9,713 nt of DNA from positions 32,562 through 42,274 of the forward strand of contig DHDG01000027.1 of NCBI GenBank assembly GCA_002399265.1, written 5' to 3'. Position 1 is the stretch's first letter. Every line of letters starts with the position of its first letter. The notes under the pieces were generated by a model. It did not search any database, was not told the DNA's origin, and saw only the letters and a program-made list of their open reading frames with translations. The translations under genes and the position numbers were made by a program. Of this stretch, positions 1-5,791 are shown one piece after another. The stretch comes from Firmicutes bacterium UBA4882 (GTDB taxonomy: Bacteria > Bacillota > UBA4882).

Positions 1-10
1 CCCCTTGTGC
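1..10 (-). repeat. Probable edge of another REP-like element at the MATE 3' end
   Basis: The first ten plus-strand bases, CCCCTTGTGC, equal the end of copy B at 3481-3490 (preceded there by one further core base). The minus strand therefore reads GCACAAGGGG at the end of the MATE frame. Only ten bases are visible, so this is tentative. Confidence 0.45.
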
Positions 11-1372
11 CGCCTGTGAGAGGACTCTTTTTTGCCAGCCTTTTCCCCGATATACCACATAGCCGTACAAACAGACGATCAGATTACTGAAACTCATGGA
101 GAACCAGATTCCGGTAGGACCCCAGTTGGTCAGGTGCTTAAACAGCAGGATCATTGGCAGTCTGACAAACCAAAGTCGGCCGATTTCCATGGCCATGGAA
201 TAGCGCGTATTGCCGGTGCCCTGAAACAATCCCTGAAATACGCTGAAAATGCCCATCAATGGCATGGACAGAGAGATATATACTAGATAAGTCAAAGCTA
301 ATTCAATTACTGATAGATCATCCTTCGATTGCATGAAGAAGTTAATAATCGGCTCATCAAACAGGACTAGCAGAATGCCGCCCACAACCCCAATGGTAAT
401 CGAGAGTTTCAGCGCCTTGTGAAACGCTTCCTTCACTCTGTCCATTTGATTAGCGCCGATATTTTGGCCAACAATAGCGGTTAGGGCGGACCCCATCCCC
501 ATGGCTGGCTGCATTACTAACGAGATGATCCTATTAACCATCGCGTAGGCAGCGATAGTCGCCGTCCCATAGGATCCAATGAACGCATTTAGTACGATAA
601 AGCCAAGAGAAGCTCCCGATTGCCCGATTGTGGCCGGCAAGCCGACCGTCACAATTTCTTTGGCGATGCCCTTGTTAAGCTTAAAGCCCCTAAAATCGGG
701 CTTGATCCTATTCTTCTTACCAAACAGCATCAGCAGCCCTGCTCCAGCCAAAAGTGCTCTGGATATCAAGGTAGCCCAAGCTGCTCCGGCAATGCCCATG
801 TTCAATGTAAAAATTAAAATGGGGTCCAGGATGACATTAATAATGGCTGAAGCGCCACTTAAGATCATGGGGGTGATGGTGTTGCCCTGCGCATGCATGA
901 TCGAGTTAATATTAAAGTAGAAGAACATAAACGGCATATCCAAAAACGTGATCCGCAAATAGATATTCCCCAAGGTCGCCAAATCGCCAGTGGCACCCAT
1001 TAGCTTAATAATTACAGGGCTTAGCATATAGCCTAATACAGTAAAAACGATCGAGCACAAAAAGGTAATCGCCATTAACTGCGTCGAGTATTCTTTCGTC
1101 CCCTTTATGTTATTGGCACCAATCAGCTGTGCCAAAATGGAAGTGCCAGCGATAGACAACCCTAATCCTAAAGAAATAAACAGGAAGTTGACCGGCCACA
1201 CAAATGCAGTAGCCGCAAAGTGGACTGATGAGATCTTACTGACCCAGATGCCATCCACCAAGTTATATAAGGTCTGAATTAAACTGCTGATGATAATCGG
1301 GATGGATAGCGTGATAAGCACTCTGTAGATGCTACCCTTTAAGATCATCTCTGTTTTTGTTGTTCTGTCCAC
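1..1372 (-). CDS. MATE family multidrug/cation antiporter, C-terminal end cut by window edge
   Basis: Reading the minus strand from GTG at 1372 gives 457 open codons to the window edge. The protein is very hydrophobic with about twelve membrane segments in two similar halves, the MATE (MatE/NorM/DinF-like) layout. Family-type sequence includes LSIPIIISSLIQTLYNLVDG near the N terminus, a mid-protein GASAIINVILDPILIF stretch and a second-half start VTVGLPATIGQSGASLGF. MATE proteins export drugs or cationic metabolites across the cytoplasmic membrane in exchange for Na+ or H+; the substrate cannot be read from sequence. The GTG start is chosen because in-frame stops TGA and TAA lie just upstream and AAGGCGG (1383-1389) sits 10 bases before it. 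At about 450-470 residues for the family, almost all of the gene is present. The last codons (Ala-Gln-Gly) are written by bases matching the repeat element described elsewhere, so the true C terminus may have been altered by that element. Confidence 0.93.
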   Translation of the reverse strand, partial: MDRTTKTEMILKGSIYRVLITLSIPIIISSLIQTLYNLVDGIWVSKISSVHFAATAFVWPVNFLFISLGLGLSIAGTSILAQLIGANNIKGTKEYSTQLMAITFLCSIVFTVLGYMLSPVIIKLMGATGDLATLGNIYLRITFLDMPFMFFYFNINSIMHAQGNTITPMILSGASAIINVILDPILIFTLNMGIAGAAWATLISRALLAGAGLLMLFGKKNRIKPDFRGFKLNKGIAKEIVTVGLPATIGQSGASLGFIVLNAFIGSYGTATIAAYAMVNRIISLVMQPAMGMGSALTAIVGQNIGANQMDRVKEAFHKALKLSITIGVVGGILLVLFDEPIINFFMQSKDDLSVIELALTYLVYISLSMPLMGIFSVFQGLFQGTGNTRYSMAMEIGRLWFVRLPMILLFKHLTNWGPTGIWFSMSFSNLIVCLYGYVVYRGKGWQKRVLSQAAQG

Positions 1373-1382
1373 GTGTTATCAA

Positions 1383-1389
1383 CCGCCTT
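1383..1389 (-). promoter_or_regulatory. Ribosome binding site supporting the GTG start of the MATE gene
   Basis: The minus-strand bases AAGGCGG lie 10 bases upstream of GTG at 1372. The next downstream candidate, ATG at codon 9, has no comparable site before it, so GTG is preferred. Confidence 0.55.
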
Positions 1390-1431
1390 GTACTCTTGTT
1401 TATTTCTGATAGCTGTGTTAACCTGAATAAG

Positions 1432-1444
1432 GTATACAGTATAC
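1432..1444. promoter_or_regulatory. GTATAC-A-GTATAC dyad, candidate operator between divergent genes
   Basis: A perfect 13-base dyad, GTATACAGTATAC, sits in the 185-base gap between the divergent MATE gene and the Gate-domain membrane protein gene. It is 60 bases from the MATE start and 114 bases from the start at 1558. Dyads of this GTATAC type are typical of GntR-family and related repressor sites (family knowledge). On the minus strand a weak promoter-like pair, TTGCAA then TATACC about 18 bases on, would overlap the dyad, which would suit repression of the MATE gene. No regulator gene lies beside it in the window, so the cognate protein is unknown. Confidence 0.4.
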
Positions 1445-1542
1445 AAGATCATGTTTGCAGAGGAGGATTGGGAGCAAGGTTATTTTTGTGTTTCTAACCT
1501 TTGGCAACTACGGACAAGCATGTTTTTATTTGTAACATCATA

Positions 1543-1549
1543 GAGGGAG
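1543..1549 (+). promoter_or_regulatory. Ribosome binding site that decides the TTG start at 1558
   Basis: GAGGGAG is followed, 8 bases later, by TTG at 1558. The upstream in-frame TTG at 1501 has no good site at proper spacing, and the 19 residues it would add are polar and do not resemble a family N terminus. Confidence 0.6.
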
Positions 1550-1557
1550 CGATCTCA

Positions 1558-2730
1558 TTGAGCAATAAGAACACGGTCAAATCAGTCAACCGGGAAGCGA
1601 TAATTTGGCTGATTGGGATTGTTATTTTTTTTGCCCTGTTTACCTCGATAATGGGTTTGGCCAACATGTTCAAAACAATGATGGCTACAGCTCACGACTT
1701 AATTCTGAATACAGTCGTTTTTATCATGGGAGTGGCCGTGCTGGCTAGCGCATTTGCGGAGATCCTTACCGAATTTGGCATTGTTGCGGTTATGAACAAA
1801 CTATTAAGTCCGATTATCAAGCCCCTGTTTGATCTGCCCGGTGTGGCGAGCCTTGGCATTATTACTACATACCTTTCAGATAATCCTGCAATTATTTCGC
1901 TGGCGTCTCAGATTGGCTTCAAAAAATATTTCAAGAAATACCAACTGCCCGCGCTTACGAATCTGGGTACTGCTTTTGGCATGGGGTTAATCGTGACGAC
2001 CTTTATGATTGCCCAAAGCAAGAACGGAGACAGCTTTTTGGCACCGGTTATTATCGGGAATATCGGCGCTTTTATCGGCAGTATTATCAGCGTAAGGATC
2101 ATGATGCGGTATACTAAAAAGGAATACGGCACCGACGAATACGTCTTTCCGAATATGAATGCTTCCTATGATATGCTGAAGGATCGGAAGATCCGGGATG
2201 GGAATGCGTTTCAGAGGTTCCTGGAGGCTCTTCTCGACGGTGGCAAAAACGGCGTTCAATTAGCGATCTCCATTATTCCGGGAGTTGTAATTATTTGTAC
2301 ACTAGTAATGATGCTCACCAATGGGCCGTCTGAGGCGGGAACATACACCGGAGCCGCCTATGAGGGAATCGGCGCACTGACTTGGATTGGCGGCAAACTC
2401 AAGTTCATTCTGTCGCCCATATTCGGATTCAGTAGTCCGGAAGCACTTGCCTTTCCACTTACATCTCTGGGATCGGTGGGCGCTGCGTTAGGCCTCGTCC
2501 CCAAAATGCTGTCTAAAGGGTTGATCGGCAAAACTGAGATTGCTGTTTTTACGGCGATGGGCATGTGCTGGAGCGGTTACTTAAGCACACATGTGGCGAT
2601 GATGGATGCTCTGGACATGAGGAAACTGACTTCCAAAGCGATTATCAGCCACACTATTGGCGGGTTAGGCGGCGGGATCGCCGCTCGGTTTATCTATTTG
2701 ATTTATTCTTGGATTGTCGCCGTATTGTGA
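1558..2730 (+). CDS. Nucleoside-recognition (Gate) domain membrane protein, CD0519/CD1768- or YjiH-like
   Basis: From the TTG at 1558 this encodes 390 residues, mostly membrane-spanning. A short polar N terminus precedes the first helix (AIIWLIGIVIFFALFTSIMG). A second helix pair runs into LLSPIIKPLFDLPG, and the conserved-looking stretch TTYLSDNPAIISLASQIGF follows. Then come KKYQLPALTNLGTAFGMGL, a glycine-rich helix with GNIGAFIGSIISVRIMM, a cytoplasmic loop around YTKKEYGTDEY, and a second Gate-like half (GVQLAISIIPGVVIICTLVM). The closest family I recognise is the clostridial CD0519/CD1768 group of nucleoside-recognition domain proteins, relatives of YjiH and of the SpmA/SpmB Gate domain. 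The substrate is not established for this group; transport of a nucleoside-like or other small solute is inference. It is divergent from the MATE gene, followed by a strong terminator, and lies upstream of a nucleoside phosphorylase. An alternative start is TTG at 1501 (409 residues). Confidence 0.82.
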   Translation: MSNKNTVKSVNREAIIWLIGIVIFFALFTSIMGLANMFKTMMATAHDLILNTVVFIMGVAVLASAFAEILTEFGIVAVMNKLLSPIIKPLFDLPGVASLGIITTYLSDNPAIISLASQIGFKKYFKKYQLPALTNLGTAFGMGLIVTTFMIAQSKNGDSFLAPVIIGNIGAFIGSIISVRIMMRYTKKEYGTDEYVFPNMNASYDMLKDRKIRDGNAFQRFLEALLDGGKNGVQLAISIIPGVVIICTLVMMLTNGPSEAGTYTGAAYEGIGALTWIGGKLKFILSPIFGFSSPEALAFPLTSLGSVGAALGLVPKMLSKGLIGKTEIAVFTAMGMCWSGYLSTHVAMMDALDMRKLTSKAIISHTIGGLGGGIAARFIYLIYSWIVAVL

Positions 2731-2757
2731 TTGTGATTTGTGATCCTGATTTGTGAT
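2725..2757 (+). repeat. TTGTGA-type short repeats across the stop codon
   Basis: TTGTGA occurs at 2725, 2731, 2738 and 2751, and TGATTTGTGAT occurs twice (2734-2744 and 2747-2757) with a 13-base period. The first TTGTGA contains the TGA stop of the Gate-domain protein. This looks like small slippage-type expansion at a gene end; I know no function for it. Confidence 0.5.
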
Positions 2758-2766
2758 TGCATTTGA

Positions 2767-2799
2767 GAATGCCGGCCTACGGGCCGGCATTCTTTACGC
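2767..2799 (+). terminator. Strong intrinsic terminator with UACG tetraloop
   Basis: An 11-base perfect stem, GAATGCCGGCC (2767-2777) with GGCCGGCATTC (2782-2792), closes a TACG loop, a C(UACG)G tetraloop known for high stability. A short T-run (TTT) follows, so the U tract is weak but the hairpin is very stable. It lies 36 bases after the stop of the Gate-domain protein and separates it from the nucleoside phosphorylase gene. Confidence 0.8.
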
Positions 2800-2938
2800 C
2801 AACGGTTAACAAAGCGTCTTCCGCCTCTGCTACCACCTTCTCTCCAACTGTACCCAAGAAACGCGGTTGGCGAGCAGCCGGACAATTATTGCATATAAAG
2901 CTGCCTTTTGCTATTATGGTATTATCTAACAACAGCAA
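2777..2938 (-). pseudogene. Orphan minus-strand reading frame, possible gene remnant with CxxC
   Basis: The minus strand from a possible TTG at 2938 to TAG at 2777-2779 reads as 53 residues. The composition is plausible for a protein: a CNNCP pair of cysteines, then FLGTVGEKVVAEAEDALLTV. The codons show an RNY-like pattern. There is no ribosome binding site and no ATG, and the stop lies inside the loop of the adjacent terminator hairpin. I do not recognise the family. It may be a 5'-truncated remnant of a small cysteine-containing protein, or chance; confidence is low. An overlapping plus-strand frame is also open here and is equally unsupported. Confidence 0.2.
2889..2917 (+). promoter_or_regulatory. 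Possible promoter of the nucleoside phosphorylase gene
   Basis: TTGCAT (2889-2894) and TATTAT (2912-2917) are separated by 17 bases. The -10 is good and the -35 weak. A second candidate -10, TATAAT at 2984-2989, lies closer to the gene but lacks a recognisable -35. Neither is certain. Confidence 0.35.
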
Positions 2939-2961
2939 GTAGTTTTCATTTGGGGGTCATC

Positions 2962-3028
2962 GCCGGAGGGTTAAGTATACTAATATAATCGCCGGAAGGT
3001 CAAATAAATCAATATGCTGGAGGGTCAA
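2962..3028 (+). repeat. Three copies of a GCYGGARGGTYAA motif, the last forming the ppnP ribosome binding site
   Basis: GCCGGAGGGTTAA (2962-2974), GCCGGAAGGTCAA (2991-3003) and GCTGGAGGGTCAA (3016-3028) are spaced 29 and 25 bases apart. The third supplies GGAGGG 7 bases before the ATG at 3032 and therefore sets the start. The first two resemble Shine-Dalgarno sites with no gene behind them. Confidence 0.6.
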
Positions 3029-3031
3029 CAG

Positions 3032-3343
3032 ATGCAGTTTACAAATGCGCGGATTATAAAAAAGGCCAATGTATATTATGACGGCAAGGTTACCAGCAGG
3101 ACAATCTTTACCGAAACGGGGGAGCGAAAAACCCTGGGAATCGTTTTACCTGGTGAATACCAGTTCAACACAGGTGCTGAAGAGTTGATGGAAGTACTGA
3201 GCGGCGCAATGGAGATCATGCTTCAGAACGAGAACACTAATACAAGATATGATGAAGGTATGAGCTTTGTGGTGCCTGCAAATTCCAGTTTCAAAGTCAT
3301 TGTCAAATCCGTCGCAGATTATTGCTGCTCTTATCGCGAATAG
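3032..3343 (+). CDS. ppnP: Pyrimidine/purine nucleoside phosphorylase (PpnP, DUF1255 cupin)
   Basis: This encodes 103 residues, about the family's usual 94-105. The order of motifs matches PpnP (YaiE): NARIIKKANVYYDGKVTSR, then GERKTLGIVLPGEYQFNTG, then EELMEVLSGAMEIML, YDEGMSFVVPANSSFKV and a C-terminal YCCSYRE. PpnP is a small cytosolic cupin-fold enzyme that splits purine and pyrimidine nucleosides with phosphate to base and ribose-1-phosphate (known for E. coli). The start at 3032 is preferred over an in-frame ATG at 3014 because GGAGGG at 3019-3024 is correctly spaced for 3032 and would lie inside the gene if 3014 were used. The gene stands alone between two terminators, so it is probably monocistronic. 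The nearby Gate-domain protein suggests a nucleoside theme, but that is only a neighbourhood argument. Confidence 0.92.
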   Translation: MQFTNARIIKKANVYYDGKVTSRTIFTETGERKTLGIVLPGEYQFNTGAEELMEVLSGAMEIMLQNENTNTRYDEGMSFVVPANSSFKVIVKSVADYCCSYRE

Positions 3344-3360
3344 CCAAATGATGCCTGACT

Positions 3361-3375
3361 TCCGCTGTAAGCGGA
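3361..3375. other. Small hairpin after ppnP
   Basis: TCCGCT (3361-3366) and AGCGGA (3370-3375) form a 6-base stem with a GTA loop, 18 bases after the ppnP stop. It has no T-run and may be part of 3'-end processing or nothing. Confidence 0.3.
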
Positions 3376-3410
3376 TACAGCTTGGAATTACTTTGGCGCA
3401 AACATAATTG

Positions 3411-3440
3411 AACCTCCAGGGTATTCCCCTGGAGGTTTTA
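3411..3440. terminator. Intrinsic terminator of ppnP, possibly bidirectional
   Basis: An 11-base perfect stem, AACCTCCAGGG (3411-3421) with CCCTGGAGGTT (3427-3437), has a 5-base loop and runs into TTTT on the plus strand. The left arm begins with AA, so on the minus strand the hairpin is followed by TTCAATT. It may therefore also stop transcription from the convergent lipoprotein gene. Confidence 0.82.
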
Positions 3441-3441
3441 A

Positions 3442-3490
3442 AGAACCGTCCCTCGTGTCAAACAGCACAGAAGAACCGTCCCCTTGTGCT
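3442..3490 (-). repeat. Tandem pair of REP-like GGGACGGTTCT elements at the lipoprotein stop codon
   Basis: On the minus strand, reading away from the lipoprotein gene, the TAG stop is followed directly by CACAAGGGGACGGTTCT and then CTGTGCT (copy B, 3464-3490). A second copy, TGACACGAGGGACGGTTCT (copy A, 3442-3460), follows and has lost one G. Copy B has 6-base complementary ends, AGCACA (3464-3469) and TGTGCT (3485-3490), so it can fold. Copies also lie at 5498-5525 and 9681-9713 and partly at 1-10. Such elements recur in Bacillota genomes and resemble REP sequences mobilised in trans by RAYT-type transposases; that link is from memory and no transposase is in the window. Confidence 0.75.
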
Positions 3491-3968
3491 AATACCCATA
3501 GAGGAAGAAGTCGAGTGTCGTGGTGGTATCATCGGCGATCACTACGTTACCAAGTGACAGGCTCAGATTGGGATATGGTCCTGTTAAATCACAGTATTGT
3601 TTTTCCGCGTCATTCAACGAGTATTGGCCCCAATATATGCCATAGGGGAAATCCATGCTGGCAATATTAGTAGCGGTGGCAAAATTGGCGATCACATCGT
3701 AGCTGCCCACGAGAACGTCACTGATCAGGTATTGACCATTAACATCAGTGTAGGCGGATCTGACCGGTAAGCCAGTACCACTCATAGTAACCTGGGCATG
3801 ATTCGCATAACCGGCCGCGCCATCGGGGTCGACATTTTCATAAGTTATCGTTCCTTGCAGGTGGCCTTTTGGTACCTTGACCTCTTCTTCGGGTTTGTCG
3901 CAACCTGTCAGAGTAATGACTGCCAAGGTAAGAATGATCAGTAAAAACGCCATGCTTTTCTTTAACAT
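3489..3968 (-). CDS. Small surface lipoprotein with carboxypeptidase-regulatory-like domain
   Basis: This encodes 159 residues starting at ATG 3968, with GAAGGAAG 9 bases upstream. A lysine-rich start and hydrophobic helix lead to the lipobox LTGC, so Cys23 would be lipidated and the protein anchored outside the membrane. After an acidic linker (DKPEEEVKVPK) comes a beta-sandwich-like domain, about residues 35-95. It has the GTITYENVDPDG opening, VTMSGTGLPVRSAYTDVNG and QYLISDVLVGSYDVIA, the pattern of CarboxypepD_reg-like/CNA-B domains (a Gly-x-Tyr loop between strands). The remaining ~60 residues are rich in Tyr, Asp and Thr and I do not recognise them. It lies 46 bases downstream of the propeller gene on the same strand, so the two are probably co-transcribed and may work together at the cell surface. 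The TAG stop overlaps the adjacent repeat element. Confidence 0.85.
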   Translation of the reverse strand: MLKKSMAFLLIILTLAVITLTGCDKPEEEVKVPKGHLQGTITYENVDPDGAAGYANHAQVTMSGTGLPVRSAYTDVNGQYLISDVLVGSYDVIANFATATNIASMDFPYGIYWGQYSLNDAEKQYCDLTGPYPNLSLSLGNVVIADDTTTTLDFFLYGY

Positions 3969-4014
3969 GAGTTATCACTTCCTTCAATATTCCTCAATTC
4001 ACCATTCCCACTAT

Positions 4015-5412
4015 TTACATTTTATCCAGGCTTACGTCGTCGAACCAAACCATACCCGCGCCGATCAGGGAGAGGGAGATATTGATTTGTGTAATTCCTT
4101 GCGGCACTTGAAAGATGATGGTCAACTCCCGCCAATCGTTAGTTCCGTTCAGAATAGCCGAGTTGACCCCACCCATTGCACCGCCAAGCTCATCGAGATA
4201 GCCGATACTGATTGCTGCGCCACCGCGGACATCTTCCGTTTTCGCGTAGGCGGTCAACTTAAGCTGGGTGCCGGGTTTGACCTTCAACACCTGCCCCCAC
4301 CATTTATTGGCGGCCGCACTGCCCAGTTCGCCTTCGATGGCGAGGCTGTGCTGGCCGTTCCGGCTGATATTGCTATCCACTGACCAACGCCCAGTGTTAT
4401 GAGACTGAAGGTCGCAGACCATCCAGGATAGAGGTTGCCCTGAGCTGTCCAACTCTTCAATGTTGCCATTCGCCAGACGCGTCGATAGTTTCGGTTGCGG
4501 ACGGTTACAAAACTCCCAAGTAATCTGGCTGTCCGGCGTTACTTCCAGAAGCCGACCGTGCTGGGCGTCGCAGACCAGGATATTGCCGCTGGACAGCAAA
4601 TTGGCTTGGTACGGAGCCGAAAAGTGCCCCTTAATTTCATTAACGACCGTTCCCTCAGGCGTCACAAACAGTAAACGATTATTGCGCGAATCGGTGATTA
4701 ATATGTTGCCTCCTGAAAGTTTAACCGCATCGCGGGGCCAAGAAAGCCCAGCCGAATAACTCCAGAGAATCTGGCCGGACTGATCAATCTCAATGATGCG
4801 ATTGTGGTCCGAATCAGCGATGAGATACCGGCCGTCTCCGATATATTTGGGCGCGTGCTGTTTGGATGCGCCAGTGAACTGCCAATAGACTTTGCCTGCC
4901 CGGTCAATCTCAATTACCCTGCTGTTGAGCCGATCCGAGACGAGAAAATGCTCGTCATCCAACTCCTGAACATAATTTGGGTAGTTCAGGTGAGACCCGT
5001 CAGGTAAGCGTCCAGAACCGTCCCCCCAGCTTTCACTGGACCAGACGATGCGCTTATCAGGATCCACTTCAAGCAGCCGATCGTTGTTTGTGTCGGGAAT
5101 TAGGACATTACCATTGCGAAGCATGATCGCGCTGTGGGCGAAACGTAGACCTTGATCGAAGGACCACTCTACCGTTCCTTGACGGTTTATGATCAGGATT
5201 TTGCTGCCCTGATCGGTCCAATTAACACCGCCGCCATCAGTGATCAGATATCGGCCGTCATCCAGTATTACGCAGCCAAGCGGCCGGATGAGTTGATGGG
5301 CGGCAGAAACTGACTGGGACTGGCCACGCCAAGGGTGAAAGACCAAAGCGCCTAACCCAGCCAAGACTAAGATCGCGATAACGACCAGAAGTAAGAGAGA
5401 ACGTTTTTGCAT
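4015..5412 (-). CDS. Membrane-anchored six-blade beta-propeller (NHL/arylsulfotransferase-like) with C-terminal carbohydrate-binding-like domain
   Basis: This encodes 465 residues from ATG 5412; a TTG one codon earlier is also possible. The N terminus, QKRSLLLLVVIAILVLAGLG, is a membrane anchor or uncleaved signal, putting the rest outside. Residues ~45-320 hold six similar repeats of the form GNxLIxDxxNxRLLEVDxxGxIxW, e.g. NGNVLIPDTNNDRLLEVD, DGRYLIADSDHNRIIEID and SGNILVCDAQHGRLLEVT. This is the pattern of NHL or ASST-like propellers. Residues ~325-465 form a galactose-binding-like module ending in MVWFDDVSLDKM, the hallmark end of CBM_4_9/CenC-type domains, with WWGQVLKVKPGTQLKLTAYA earlier. 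I see no sulfotransferase active-site signature, so a binding or scaffold role is more likely than catalysis. It is the first gene of a pair with the lipoprotein. Between blades 2 and 3 the gene contains a 12-base match to the neighbouring repeat element. Confidence 0.85.
   Translation of the reverse strand: MQKRSLLLLVVIAILVLAGLGALVFHPWRGQSQSVSAAHQLIRPLGCVILDDGRYLITDGGGVNWTDQGSKILIINRQGTVEWSFDQGLRFAHSAIMLRNGNVLIPDTNNDRLLEVDPDKRIVWSSESWGDGSGRLPDGSHLNYPNYVQELDDEHFLVSDRLNSRVIEIDRAGKVYWQFTGASKQHAPKYIGDGRYLIADSDHNRIIEIDQSGQILWSYSAGLSWPRDAVKLSGGNILITDSRNNRLLFVTPEGTVVNEIKGHFSAPYQANLLSSGNILVCDAQHGRLLEVTPDSQITWEFCNRPQPKLSTRLANGNIEELDSSGQPLSWMVCDLQSHNTGRWSVDSNISRNGQHSLAIEGELGSAAANKWWGQVLKVKPGTQLKLTAYAKTEDVRGGAAISIGYLDELGGAMGGVNSAILNGTNDWRELTIIFQVPQGITQINISLSLIGAGMVWFDDVSLDKM
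5014..5025 (-). repeat. Core of the REP-like element embedded in the propeller gene
   Basis: The minus strand reads GGGGACGGTTCT here, identical to the core of the intergenic elements and in the same gene-relative orientation. It encodes part of GDGSGR in a loop between propeller blades 2 and 3. It may be an old in-frame insertion or a coincidence. Confidence 0.35.
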
Positions 5413-5497
5413 CAATATCCCACGCCATCCTGTACTTTATTTTCGACTATAATTCGGCAATTGGCGTTAAATTCCTATCTCAAGGTTGATGTTTTTT

Positions 5498-5525
5498 GAC
5501 ACGAGGGGACGGTTCTTCTGTGCTT
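5498..5525 (+). repeat. REP-like element copy, inverted relative to the pair at 3442-3490
   Basis: The plus strand reads TGACACGAGGGGACGG followed by TTCTTCTGTGCT and a T-run. Bases 5504-5524 are a 21-base perfect reverse complement of 3464-3484. This copy has no gene ending at its TGA, unlike the copies at 3489 and 9681. Confidence 0.75.
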
Positions 5526-5581
5526 TTTTCATCCATATAGTCAAGCCGCGCTTGCCAGCGGTTTCCGAATCATGAGCAGAT

Positions 5582-5755
5582 ATGAAATGTTTTTCTCTGC
5601 TATGTATAAAGCGCTCGAGGATTAGGATTTGGATTTCGGAAAACGGCGATGAGGTCAGAGGCGATGTTGAGAAGTACAACCAGAGGGGCTTCACTGGCGG
5701 CAAGTATTTATGCATTGTAGAGTATGACGGGTCAGTGGGGGAGAATCTCGAATGA
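5582..5755 (+). pseudogene. Orphan or decayed small reading frame, 57 codons
   Basis: From ATG 5582 to TGA 5753-5755 the plus strand encodes 57 residues. The second half looks protein-like: WISENGDEVRGDVEKYNQRG then FTGGKYLCIVEYDGSVGENL. In another frame just upstream, ATG 5572 gives MSRYEMFFSAMYKALED before a stop, which also looks like a real N terminus. The two could be parts of one small gene broken by a frameshift near 5620-5635. There is no good ribosome binding site. I do not recognise the family; this is best treated as a possible gene remnant. Confidence 0.28.
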
Positions 5756-5791
5756 AAAACTAACCGATATAACCTGGAGCATGATGAGAGA

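Larger units (their letters stand above)
5413..5791. other. Gene-poor gap of about 380 bases upstream of the propeller gene
   Basis: The gap lies between the propeller gene start and the 3' end of the second dehydrogenase gene. It holds the propeller gene's own leader and presumably its promoter (no convincing -35/-10 seen), one copy of the repeat element, and an orphan plus-strand reading frame at 5582-5755. A minus-strand frame open through most of the gap reads through the element and is judged spurious. No clear intrinsic terminator for the dehydrogenase operon was found. Confidence 0.6.

Noticed and set aside
32..920. Plus-strand frames within the left 1 kb
   Set aside because: All are antisense to the MATE transporter, which is continuous over 457 codons on the other strand.
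1488..1535. A 15-codon GTG-started frame upstream of the Gate-domain gene, as a possible leader peptide
   Set aside because: AAGG lies 8 bases before the GTG, but the peptide has no regulatory codon run and I see no paired attenuator hairpins, so support is too thin.
3442..3490. Tandem short repeats as a CRISPR array
   Set aside because: There are only two copies, with an 11-base gap of conserved element sequence rather than unique spacers, and no cas genes nearby.
3877..4383. Long plus-strand frame across the lipoprotein start and propeller end
   Set aside because: It is antisense to two well-supported genes, has no family resemblance and has no ribosome binding site.
3442..5525. Calling the propeller/lipoprotein cassette a transposon
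   Set aside because: There is no transposase and no target-site duplication is visible; the flanking elements also occur alone elsewhere in the window.
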